Notes under the pieces: model-generated
Told to the model about the DNA's origin: nothing
The model's database searches: none
What the model saw: the letters and a program-made list of their open reading frames with translations, nothing else
Translations under genes and position numbers: made by a program
In this document: one piece after another, positions 45,401-49,780 of the stretch
How the letters are laid out: each line of letters starts with the position of its first letter
Position numbering within the stretch: position 1 is the first letter of the stretch
Source: Bugulina stolonifera
Lineage: Eukaryota; Bryozoa; Gymnolaemata; Cheilostomatida; Bugulidae
Direction of reading: 5' to 3'
Assembly: GCA_935421135.1 (NCBI GenBank)
Contig: OW285196.1
Location: forward strand, 12,707,001 to 12,771,000
Length of the DNA stretch: 64,000 bases

Positions 45401-48400
45401 GGTTTTAGCAATTTTACTGCCCCTTATATGGCATCATGTTACCAACATTCAGCCCTGAATATTCCAATACGGAGAACACTGCCGTAAATGGGTATACATG
45501 CTGAAGCAGAATATGACATTATCAATGCTGGTATTACCGTTGGCAATTGCGACCTAAGTATGAAAGAATCGGAAACACAGGAACTAGTGCGTGTACTACT
45601 AGGTGGTATATGCAGCATAGCGTACTACTAGGTGGTATATGCAGCATAGCGTACTACTAGGTGGTATATGCAGCATAGCTGAGTTCCAACCCTTTAAAAT
45701 TGTGTGATTGACAGCCATCAATTCGTAGCCTGAGCTACACACTCAATCATAGCCTGAGTTACACAGCCAATCATCAGTTCATCTATTGACCTCTATAGAA
45801 AACTCTTAACTCATTACAGTATTACCCTACAAGTGATATCCACAAAATAGTCTGGTACACCTGTATGTTGGCTATATTACTATAATAAAATACTTGTTAC
45901 ACACAGTATAGAATATATCACACAGGAATAGACTACTTGGAATACGTTATAAACTGCATTTCCCCGTATAAGATAATCGTGCCTACTTTTCTTGGCCTTC
46001 GAATAAAGGAAAGTGTTAAAGATATGTGCATACAATTGTAAGATTTTACTTACTTGTTCAGTAATTAAGTGTAGTAGGTCAATTGGTGGTGAGTTGGTGA
46101 GGGTGGCAAACAGGACCCTCCTCATAGATTCATAGGCACATAGAGCTTGGTCTATGACTGTTAGATCTGTGTTTAGGACAGCTGAGAGGTGATAACCCAG
46201 TTTCCTTTTCACCTGTGTGAGCAAAAGGACACACTGTCTTTATTAAACACAGTTTTTAGGAGTAGACAACTCACAAATAGAATGAGAGCAAGGTCAGATA
46301 ACTCTTGTAAAAATAGCTAATTGTAGTACTCGAACAATCGTTCCTCTACTCCTCCTTCAGCATGTTATCTAACTAGAAATGGAGCCCCATTGTCAATTGA
46401 GAAGAGTGAGAGTGAGAGATTTAATTGATGAAATTTGAACTAAGGATCGTCAATAGCCAATGCCAGACTGTCGCATTACCTGTGTATTTGCCGCTTGTGT
46501 GGTTGGAATTAATGAGAATATGTTGTCTTGAGATCCAGCGCATGGTAGAACAGGCTCTGTCAGTGCTAGCAGCAATGTTGGTATTCTACTGCTGACTAGA
46601 CAAGCAGCATCAGCCTCCACCAACACCAACACCTGAGTGCAGTTAAAGAGTGTATCTCAGGGGATATAGATTATTTGAGAAAGTAAAAATTAAATATTTT
46701 ACGTACATTGACACATCTGTTTTTGCTTTGTTAACATTTTGCCAACCTTCCAACTTCTTTTTGATTGTATGTTATTACAATGACCAATCAAAGGGAAGCT
46801 ACTAACCTGTGACATGCAGGACTCGCTATCCCTTACATCACGAACAAGTGTTACAATTGCACCATATTCCGAGAGAAAAGTCACCAGACTCTTTATTTCC
46901 TGCAAACAGTAACCAGAAGGGAACTTCACTTAAGTCTGTGGACAACTATGGATAGTTATAGATAGCTATGGATAACTACGGATAGCTACGAATAGCTACG
47001 GATAGCTATAGATAGCTATGGATAGCTGTGGATAGCTACGAATAGCTATAGATAGTTATGGATAGCTGTGGATAGCTATGGATAGCTATCGGCAGCCAAA
47101 GAAAGCAAGTCATTTTATTACCTTATTCACTAAAATTTAAAGATTCAAGATTATATTCTAGCAAAGCAATGATAGCTGTAGCCTGTATCCATGTCTACCA
47201 ACTGAAGTAGATGGGTTGGTTGATGAACACCGCTACACTCGGCTCACTAATTTATATATGGAAGGCTTGGAACGCAGGTTAGCATAAAAGTAAATATATT
47301 GTAGACTACCTGCTCATAGATATCAGAGTTGATTATACAGACTGTGTTCCAATGCATGTCATACAATATTTCTGTGATGGCTGCGTATGTAGATTGTAAC
47401 GTGTACATCAGATTCACAATGTTAGCCTGTGGCCGTGATAATCTGTAGTTGCATGTGACCTGAAAAATTGAGCATAGAACTTTTCTCAGTATAGAGAATA
47501 CAGGCTATTAGCCAGAATACGACTAGCATTTGCAATGACTAATAGCCTACTACAACGGAATATTGTGTTATGTCAGGAGTTGTGTTCTTTCTAGAGAAAA
47601 ATATCTTAGTGAGCTATTAGCATAATTTTATACTTGACATTTTAATGGCAGAATTATCAATCTTTTAGACTTTTGTAAAATTACAGTTTTGTACAACATT
47701 TGTTGCGCCTTGACGCACTGCTGAGTGTAAGTTACAAATTGGGTAATTGTACGACAAAAGTTGTCCTCCCTCTGCTTCCCTGGCGAAGAAAGCTCATATG
47801 TTAAGTTTTATTGGGTATCATATTGGTTTTATAACTGCATCATACTTGTACTAGATTTACCTGTGGGTAACTTCTCTGACATTTGGCATCATGGCAGCAG
47901 CCTCCCAGGATTACAATCTCATCAGTTTGAACTCTCAACTCACTTTCTCTAGTCTCAATAAACTCTTCTACTTGTACAGCTTCAACCTCTCCACACTACA
48001 TAAAAAATATAGTATTAGTAGTAAATATAGCTTCAGTTCCAAAGAATGGGTATGCCCTAGACCATGTGATGGCAGTAATAGCTTCAATAGAGAATCCTGA
48101 TTACCTACAAAATGCCTGTAACTTGATACTTGATAAAGACTATACCCAATGATTTGTTACTCTACATTTGTACATTGGGAGATGATGTTCGCTTCGATAA
48201 TGGGTGGCAATTTATTGGTATTACTAGCATTAACTAAATAAAAGTAAAATAATATGTAAGCTGTATTTCCCTTTCATATTATAGATCATAATCACTTATT
48301 CTACATGAAACACTTTAGTATCAGAGAGGTTTGAGTTTTAGCAAAATACTCTATCTAAATTTTATTTCTAGCAGCATCCTAGAGTATTACCTAGCAAAGC

Positions 48401-49780
48401 TTATTGTAATAAGCATAATTATTGATTAAATGTCAGGCTCTATACTGGCACATCGTGGAAATTGAGTTGTAAACGAACCGAGTTTAATCACTTCTGATAC
48501 AACCTACACTTTCTTTTGTTACACAGATCTTTTCTGTTTGCACAGCTCGGTTATATATGCATTTATATTATACTCTCGGATTAAATTGATTTTATATAAT
48601 TTATAGCATAATACACGGCATCAGGTAACTGTTTTTCCTTTCCTGATTTTAATGAATCCTTAATTAATCTCATTGCAATTATATATTAGACAATATATAA
48701 GGTTTTAATATTGTAATTTCACTAAATAACTAACAACGGTGAATGCAAAATATTTTTTGTATTTAGTTGTATTCTTCTATTGTGTTTATTCACAATTTCA
48801 ACATGATTAGCCTGAAAATACTTCAGTTCAGAAAGAATATTTTGGTCGATTCACAGCTTACATTCTGTTCCTGCCAATCTGAATTCTCAAATTTGAAGTA
48901 AGACACTATTTTTGTCCATGAATACACGTGTAATATAAATAAATACCAACACTGCACATAAGTCTACATCATTGTTCAGGAAATTAGGTTGTGTCGTGGC
49001 ATATCAAACAAACGCATGTAGTACAGAGACAATATTATTATAATACACATGATTGTCCACGCCAATCAGCTTGTATAGCTAGTTTAACTATACAGATGTT
49101 AGATAAACTATTAGCATTCTAATCTAGTATTTCTAGTCATGCAAACTGTAATTATAGCCTATTTCAAAGATCTCCCACAGTTTCTGCTTAATGCTCCATA
49201 TACAAATGAGTACATGTTATTAAGAACAGTTGGTTACTCAATTTAGCAACAAAACTTCTAAACAATAAAATAGTAATGTGCTGATGTCACTAGGTATGCA
49301 AACTAAAATACGAAGCCAAATTTTGAGCAACATCATTTGACAAAACAGCTCATAAAATACTTCTATTCAAGTGTCTAACATTTCCATCATTCAAAGAGGG
49401 CTACATGAGCATGCAGACAAGAAAAATCACTTACAAGGCAATGGTAGCCTATATATTTCATATGCATATACATATAAATTTAGACTGCTGGCCCCAGAAA
49501 TTACTCTTACTCTGCATAAATACAATTCATGTAGCTCAGAAACTAAAGCTACTGCTATACCATCGGGACTGACCTGTGAAGATTTGAACTCGATGTCAAG
49601 GTCATTATAATCCGTGAGATTGGACATTTGCTGGACAGCCAGATCATATGCTAGTCTTTGGGTGGAACCTTCCGGGTTTGTTGCATCATACAGAGCTAAT
49701 ATGGCTACTTTACCCGCTACCAACGGCAGCGATGTGAACACAGTCAGTAGAACAATCAAGGTTCTGCTCCACATTCTGCC
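16451..49780 (-). CDS. GABA-B-receptor-like class C GPCR (spliced, 16 coding exons)
   Basis: Seven-helix receptor with an extracellular periplasmic-binding-like ligand domain and a cytosolic coiled coil. Exons in transcript order (minus strand): 49780-49574 (ATG at 49774-49772), 47995-47861, 47459-47310, 46899-46807, 46632-46480, 46212-46054, 40587-40464, 23463-23301, 21932-21797, 20809-20702, 19750-19637, 19324-19191, 19063-18904, 18392-18174, 17814-17531, 17243-16451 (stop). All phases match, giving about 1040 residues. A signal peptide covers residues 1-21 of the first coding exon, which begins after an acceptor (TTCACAG), so a 5' UTR exon exists upstream. Motifs KTWRVHRIF (third helix end) and a YK...AWHVR segment (fifth helix) match GABA-B receptors. 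The ligand is not predictable. The intron between exons 7 and 8 is 17 kb and contains the Polinton. Confidence 0.87.
18904..23463 (-). CDS. Receptor exons: seven-transmembrane domain
   Basis: Six exons. 23463-23301: short linker and helix 1 (LVGVVYSIALITF). 21932-21797: KIKLTSPNIN and helix 2. 20809-20702: helix 3 ending KTWRVHRIFKK, the strongest GABA-B match. 19750-19637: KDEHLILTIVG, helix 4 and W-x-x-VD. 19324-19191: CSSRYHVLW, helix 5 and VKLPSLQDS. 19063-18904: helices 6 and 7 ending in LLLAPK. The third-helix Cys that normally bonds to loop 2 seems absent; its aligned position is Gln. The 23301 boundary may be off by one base. Confidence 0.88.
23464..24061. other. Host intron sequence left of the Polinton
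   Basis: AT-rich intron of the receptor gene. Nothing else recognised. It ends at the target site duplication. Confidence 0.6.
24062..24067. repeat. Target site duplication GGTGCG (left)
   Basis: Identical to 34948-34953. Six-base duplications are the known signature of Polinton integration. Confidence 0.93.
24068..24788 (+). repeat. Left terminal inverted repeat (721 bp)
   Basis: Matches the reverse complement of 34227-34947 over the same length with only about five or six substitutions seen (for example A versus C in CGTATCCACC near 24720). The outer part has CCAAT boxes in both directions near 24125, 24155, 24225 and 24636. The middle 24285-24625 is a C-rich tract of CCG, CCA and CCT triplets. 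A TATA box closes the inner edge. Confidence 0.96.
24285..24625. repeat. C-rich trinucleotide tract in left TIR
   Basis: (CCN)n, mainly CCG and CCA, about 340 bp, with C on the plus strand. Long open frames through it (poly-Ala, poly-Gly, poly-Thr) have no ATG and reflect composition. The G-rich complement could form quadruplexes. Confidence 0.9.
24784..24790 (+). promoter_or_regulatory. TATA box of the first Polinton gene
   Basis: TATAAAA on the inner edge of the left TIR, 61 bases before the ATG at 24845, with CCAAT boxes upstream in the repeat. The right TIR has TATAAT instead, because the match between repeats ends within the box. Confidence 0.6.
24845..26173 (+). CDS. Polinton protein with internal repeat and coiled coil, 442 aa
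   Basis: Function unknown; I do not recognise a family. The first 180 residues look globular and helical (KSVWDYMIKS, WMWYWVDRLAHNSLVVELAIYF). Residues about 220-264 and 266-319 are two copies of a segment with GELD, SKNGLE, IRSPSPG, VRETSTGE and VEMCD. Residues about 320-398 are a charged heptad-type coiled coil with a run of Glu. ATG is the first after the TIR TATA box. As the first gene from the left end, with a polymerase missing elsewhere, it could be a replication or structural protein, but nothing in the sequence shows it. Confidence 0.85.
   Translation: MSFLTKGAAGRYVLLKEVLPKSVWDYMIKSNIEEANSPWMWYWVDRLAHNSLVVELAIYFRTLSLSMNIPFKIGEEKLRKMALCYEDLTGARSRFSSMVETKNASVSSPLLLLRNAELSTWCRVEVEKIIEDRNWDETGVGAEATFNTHFLLYLDNEPGGEGSKNELYHRVLNILKDGARRCRFEDGKEKSRAKRSYNEESIPGLILSRGNTLYAGRLFGELDPSKNGLEVIRSPSPGDARLEVRETSTGETNQVMIEEVEMCDIGELDSSKNGLEEIRSPSPGEARVEVRETSTGENKQIMIEEQTHVETKEEVEMCDKREQEIRKIEQELALKKVELAGALGWKEALEMQQRIDARKERRTNRIAFLEKKLTEERMEKERLMMEIERLQKEEEEEKMDSVSIIDHIIPHLANKLDDNDAKAEGEDSKLPQWVPTGESNDE
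26214..26621 (+). CDS. Polinton single-pass membrane protein, 135 aa
   Basis: Acidic N-terminal region, a basic cluster (NKRKK) at 41-45, then one membrane helix at about 46-63 (FTFYIIIILFILSC) and a polar C-terminal part with three Asn-x-Ser/Thr sites (93, 110, 131). This suggests a type II membrane protein with an outside C-terminus. No family recognised. It starts 40 bases after the stop of the previous gene. Its last 98 bases overlap the ATPase gene in another frame, which argues that the overlap is functional or that the true end is elsewhere. Confidence 0.65.
   Translation: MSKQEVVCRNENYEDVADGLLDEVVAISAEEGREQIGERSNKRKKFTFYIIIILFILSCSSLSPSVYTYLSDREPPNGKDKGVLKQGHFLKTNTTLLATQLDQHASTPRNRSSLAESLHSSSLWSNREWKNGTTI
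26524..27183 (+). CDS. ATP: A32-like genome-packaging ATPase
   Basis: P-loop ATPase of the FtsK-HerA superfamily, expected to pump DNA into the capsid. Walker A GPTGSGKT is at residues 21-28. Walker B is in WLIIDDLM near 88-95, and the following strand SVFFLLQN ends in the polar sensor residue. Length of 219 residues is normal for Polinton ATPases. The ATG is the first in frame and lies inside the upstream membrane-protein gene. Frame is open to TAG at 27183. Confidence 0.93.
   Translation: MRPHQEIDLRLQSPFTALVCGPTGSGKTELLFSLIRRVDEIASPTPVEIIYCYGVWQRRFEDYKDKVRFHSGLIDVEMDIERDGKNRWLIIDDLMGEVGGKETTNAIFTKFSHHLNISVFFLLQNLFPKDNRTVSINSQYFFLFKNPRDGMSVTNLAKQAFPQSTRAVQEAFSDATRKPHSFLFLNLRQETPEWARLIGNFASEHSPMTVYIPNTLEYK
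27249..27614 (+). CDS. Small Polinton protein with hydrophobic Gly/Leu C-terminus, 121 aa
   Basis: Seen: an N-terminal half with helices (SATIRDSTIAEANKDLILAL), a basic segment RRHRRAIEDL and RQKKLILQRGG, then a hydrophobic Leu/Gly tail ending in GGGRR. Similar small proteins with an RQK...LQRGGF segment are, from memory, usual partners of the capsid genes in Maverick elements; the role is uncertain (minor virion protein is a guess). The start is placed at ATG 27249; the frame is open further upstream but only with TTG. Confidence 0.72.
   Translation: MRYINSPEYSPRLRRNALSIYALTKASATIRDSTIAEANKDLILALVECARNVLLGNVHLTTAQLNSLRRHRRAIEDLTNSRTSVRQKKLILQRGGFLGLLLKPLASLLGGVLGGLGGGRR
27616..28185 (+). 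CDS. Basic Polinton protein, 189 aa
   Basis: Starts with ATG one base after the previous stop and overlaps the integrase start by 13 bases. N-terminus KKYLLMDKHTYESM, then helical Glu/Lys-rich parts (possible coiled coil around residues 60-120), then an Arg/Ser/Pro-rich basic end that could bind nucleic acid. Proteins opening with such a 'LL-x-D-x-x-Tyr' segment are frequent just upstream of Polinton integrase or capsid genes (recollection, not checked). No catalytic motif. Confidence 0.7.
   Translation: MSLKFSKKYLLMDKHTYESMNSRNNKKEGEHLPSLSTNGDLLLAEKSRKDVISNLKNSDTDIYSQLEQHAHKMNKFLKELERSRHPQQELYNTLEGINTRFNEMHTWRQREEEAQERGREKKRDDEKRRSGSRSPLPHPYRRETKPERSEAGARWSGKGENRSPIKTRSRRKLPKTPLASNSKTERWMI
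28173..29243 (+). CDS. INT: Retroviral-type integrase with chromodomain
   Basis: Integrates the element by the DDE mechanism. Catalytic residues: D77 (QADLVD), D137 (QTDKGKEF) and E172 (VERFNRT), with 34 residues between the last two. An SH3-like region follows (RVKYSPGDHVRIS at about 245-257). Residues about 317-356 form a chromodomain (VEKVIRKR...FVKWSGYPSSFNSWID), which in known c-integrases is thought to direct insertion to chromatin marks. The usual HHCC zinc finger is not visible in the first 75 residues; only WLRSQDAYTLHRP-type sequence typical of Polinton integrases is there. 356 residues, intact. Confidence 0.95.
   Translation: MDDIDEGLRDIYFSPPQPPSFGGKRKLVLASPPGINENDVEKWLRSQDAYTLHRPIRMKFTRRKTFVSGIGEQLQADLVDVRAHKDSNDGVTFLLTCIDAFSRKAWVFPLHSKSGLEVSNALISLFENESFRQIQTDKGKEFLNRRVSEVLKKYGVSHFTSENEIIKAALVERFNRTLRGKIHRLLTYRGDGRYLEDVEDLVQGYNNSFNRSIGMKPIEVDYDNQEEVWVRLNEFSPKRWLKKTRVKYSPGDHVRISMARSSFERGFTPNWSTEIFTIKAVKAHTSPPVYTLEDLNKEGVDGTFYAQELQHVNLPEIFRVEKVIRKRRRRGKEESFVKWSGYPSSFNSWIDSSQFV
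29256..29261 (+). promoter_or_regulatory. TATA box and initiator before the penton-like gene
   Basis: TATAAA 42 bases before the ATG; a TCACT initiator-like site is centred at 29288, 32 bases from the TATA start, the usual RNA polymerase II spacing. Confidence 0.6.
29298..30044 (+). CDS. Penton-like minor capsid protein (predicted jelly roll), 248 aa
   Basis: Expected to form the vertices of the virion. Seen: N-terminal FNVTLTSNVRIGG, WEVGLLDIQYPASWRNV, and a C-terminal half with SLYVYSSVVSPRHVGDSLVPLLRTVPI, a pattern I know from the protein that accompanies the F54H12.2-like capsid gene in Mavericks; a penton base role is the published structural prediction for that family. Beta-rich throughout. 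It lies with the pVI/pX-like, capsid and protease genes as one morphogenetic block. ATG follows a TATA/initiator pair. Confidence 0.8.
   Translation: MAFNVTLTSNVRIGGSDTNTNAHFITKLAKTLKLHSSQWEVGLLDIQYPASWRNVEDGYVVVTNTKDGVKRKCEIRSGRYASMGELLSEINRILINYDLEKVVSFYYDSLRNETFLMLREQEHSVMMSRDVAWVLGFEPDVEYAAEINRSQNPPDINAGFTSLYVYSSVVSPRHVGDSLVPLLRTVPITESERNSTVFFEFSNVQYSPVSNTSTDLIEVDIRRDDGERVSFRSGKVVLTVRFRPRGEK
30046..30456 (+). CDS. pVI/pX-like small virion protein, 136 aa
   Basis: ATG one base after the stop of the previous gene. Seen: a Gly-rich amphipathic segment (GNGIGSLFSGLARGVLPML, then KTIGKKLLTTGASVLGDVI) and a very basic C-terminus (KRARVSQKSTKKKRKGRK) that looks like a nuclear signal or DNA-binding tail. 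Similar genes next to Polinton and adintovirus capsid genes are compared to adenovirus pVI or pX; I rely on the composition and position for that, so the role in core or membrane disruption is inference. The protease three genes on may cleave it. Confidence 0.75.
   Translation: MAPRIVPYFPDESGEMYEDYYANQVGEGMSVYRGKPIMTGNGIGSLFSGLARGVLPMLKNGAKTIGKKLLTTGASVLGDVIKGENFKSSAAKRFREAGGDLLGDVEDELREPPAKRARVSQKSTKKKRKGRKTVFD
30469..30475 (+). promoter_or_regulatory. TATA box before the major capsid gene
   Basis: TATATAA, 93 bases before the ATG at 30562. A CACTCTTAG initiator-like site lies about 32 bases downstream (near 30501). Confidence 0.5.
30562..31908 (+). CDS. MCP: Major capsid-like protein (F54H12.2-type family), 448 aa
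   Basis: Predicted double jelly-roll capsid subunit. Seen: APVTDSPDGTIEFNIPPADELY-like opening followed by TDLSRSYLHTTVKV, a central FYGRPRLSMFSQGRLIPPGVRSRL region, and the C-terminal ALYAFDISGD with LFVYEEKDDII. These segments are typical of the 'F54H12.2-like' proteins spread in animal genomes, which belong to Maverick elements. Length is in the family's range, and the frame is complete from ATG to TAA. The protease gene starts eight bases later. Confidence in the family is high; the fold assignment is from knowledge of the family. Confidence 0.87.
   Translation: MSVTHRAISLSKVSEDSPDTVDSSFDLFATPPTHTSVLRGEWVPLAPVTDSPDGTIEFNIPPADELYTDLSRSYLHTTVKVSKADGSVLPAEEQLKVVPGDNFMHSLFSSATVQLAGQDVEYEPNYGHRAYVENLLNYGKDAKSTYMKVGSGWMEDEGTGEDYDGIPPEVVEKRKKLIATSKEMSFYGRPRLSMFSQGRLIPPGVRSRLTLQRAIPQMALLAETDNPAGGAKISITKTELWIRRVQANPALQKAQMDVWVVQQESIKLPIDRIKTHFHVIPAGHQSVRVNFDQAGQKPNRVFVGLVNHTAKSGTYKQNPFKFGHNNLSSLELLIDGTPVTRRYEPNFASGKFAREFMNLFTVTNTSDADTGNEISPSKYKSCAALYAFDISGDLCDDNFHLLSNGSLSINLAFANQTQNTLGLFVYEEKDDIIYLNANHEVSMVAGMM
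31917..32444 (+). CDS. PRO: Adenain-type maturation cysteine protease, 175 aa
   Basis: Cleaves capsid precursors during virion maturation. Catalytic set visible: H52 (GEHWIS), D67 (YFDSYG), Q98 and C105 (TNVCGDYC), with Q seven residues before C as in adenovirus protease. Length of 175 is slightly below adenain's about 200. Start ATG follows a run of A (31907-31916). The frame is intact. Its presence with capsid genes supports the view that the element makes particles. Confidence 0.93.
   Translation: MDTFSISNILSDDKLSSTSFRGVMPRDHFLDSFSPSGSFVFNTQTSEKSGEHWISVFSNGKEIEYFDSYGLPPSIYPDVGKMLQQWGIPIVWNGECLQEESTNVCGDYCILFCLLRARGWSMEGIITRLSRVEGRVRDHSIRALFQRLYYNKRNNTFPLTTHVNNIMLFSPFHFD
32445..32790. other. 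Convergent 3' region of Polinton genes
   Basis: Low-complexity A and T runs (about 32493-32506 and 32539-32550), AATAAA on plus at 32614-32619 and on minus near 32593-32588. These fit poly(A) signals for the protease block and for the small minus-strand gene. Confidence 0.5.
32611..32858. repeat. 124-bp tandem duplication
   Basis: Copy 1 at 32611-32734 and copy 2 at 32735-32858, nearly identical (one G/A change seen near 32721/32845). Copy 2 includes the 3' end and stop of the minus-strand gene; copy 1 is thus a second, unused copy of that gene's end and of its AATAAA-containing flank. Confidence 0.93.
32791..33051 (-). CDS. Small acidic/basic Polinton protein, 86 aa
   Basis: The only minus-strand gene of the element. 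ATG at 33051, stop TGA at 32793-32791. Acidic N-terminus (IIEEEECSQ), basic helix in the middle (KRKEEVDALKEARKKGK), polar Ser/Pro end. No family recognised. It has its own TATA box at 33140-33135 and is the gene nearest to the palindromic array, so an early or regulatory role is conceivable but is inference. Its C-terminal codons lie in the 124-bp duplication. Confidence 0.65.
   Translation of the reverse strand: MDTDNIVQNQEELFAGLTDSQMDGIIEEEECSQKRKEEVDALKEARKKGKIIGVGSPARKDLSNMVDSPSSPERASDRGETTTTHG
33135..33140 (-). promoter_or_regulatory. TATA box of the minus-strand gene
   Basis: TATAAA on the minus strand (GTATAAAGGGAG), about 85 bases before the ATG at 33051. A TCAGCATT initiator-like site is about 28 bases downstream. 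A GGATTGG (inverted CCAAT) lies upstream near 33175-33183. Confidence 0.6.
33187..33927. repeat. Palindrome of two inverted 31-bp repeat arrays
   Basis: Left arm 33187-33582 has units CCCGATGCATCCCGATGTGA plus TTCCGAAGCTT (31 bp); right arm 33589-33927 has the same units reversed. The centre is a perfect 12-bp stem CATCCCGATGTG / CACATCGGGATG with a six-base loop AATTGA at 33583-33588. In both arms the inner units read GATTCCGAAGCTT and the outer ones GAATCCGAAGCCT, so the variants are mirrored. Each unit also holds the small palindromes ATGCAT and AAGCTT. Unmatched units make the arms unequal. Long reading frames through it have no coding value. Confidence 0.96.
33966..33972 (+). promoter_or_regulatory. 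TATA-like box on the right of the palindrome
   Basis: TATTTAA (with GTATAAG nine bases on, 33974-33980), preceded by a CTCCGCCCAC GC-box-like site and followed by TTTCTCACTCTAGCAG initiator-type sequence. It points to the right TIR, away from the palindrome. Confidence 0.45.
33998..34066 (+). CDS. Very short reading frame after the right promoter (22 codons)
   Basis: ATG about 26 bases after the TATA-like box, 22 codons (MNNQPLVNRVRVNRDSYLLV...), TGA at 34064-34066. It could be the start of a gene whose rest was deleted, or a chance frame. Further on, AAG|GTTAGTG near 34092 and TTTTTATAG at about 34199 could act as donor and acceptor of a small intron entering the TIR. Confidence 0.25.
   Translation: MNNQPLVNRVRVNRDSYLLVSA
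34227..34947 (-). repeat. Right terminal inverted repeat (721 bp)
   Basis: Reverse complement of 24068-24788. The G-rich GGC/GGT tract is at about 34390-34735. The end is CTATACTACT, followed directly by the GGTGCG duplication. Reading frames without ATG (poly-Gly, poly-Ala) again reflect composition. Confidence 0.96.
34948..34953. repeat. Target site duplication GGTGCG (right)
   Basis: Copy of 24062-24067. Confidence 0.93.
37148..37385. repeat. AT-only repeat (ATATAGTATATAATATATAAT)
   Basis: About 240 bp of A/T with single G; flanked by two copies of ATAGTTATATTATAAGTATAAT (near 37160/37201 and 37362). Confidence 0.9.
37858..38108. repeat. 37-bp minisatellite
   Basis: About 6.5 copies of a 37-bp unit with GGTGGTGGTAGTAGCGGTTC and CAGTAATGCCACTGTA. 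All three minus frames are open because 37 is not a multiple of three. Confidence 0.93.
40464..49780 (-). CDS. Receptor exons: signal peptide and ligand-binding domain
   Basis: Seven exons. The first coding one (ATG 49774) opens with a hydrophobic signal (TLIVLLTVFTSLPLVAG) and the first strand KVAILALYD. The following exons give VILGGCCHDAKC, the strand WNTVCIINSD, GAIVTLVRDV, a Leu/Val-rich segment, the helix with CAYESMRRVLFA, and VLGFWNREMGFNIT near the domain end, which parallels the order in receptor family ANF-type ligand domains. All but the last exon are phase 0, consistent with one another. The jump from 46054 to 40587 lacks the usual V-x-F-D-x-x-G strand, so an exon may have been missed there or the domain is shortened. 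Confidence 0.78.
40588..46053. other. Receptor-gene intron
   Basis: No convincing exon seen; a missed exon of the ligand domain could be here. The 29-bp repeat at 45588-45676 is the only clear structure. Confidence 0.45.
45588..45676. repeat. 29-bp tandem repeat, three copies
   Basis: Exact copies of TACTACTAGGTGGTATATGC plus AGCATAGCG. Confidence 0.9.
46935..47093. repeat. GGATAGCTAY repeat
   Basis: About 15 degenerate 10-12 bp units (GATAGCTATG/GATAGCTACG) just upstream of the receptor exon at 46899 (in transcript sense). Confidence 0.88.
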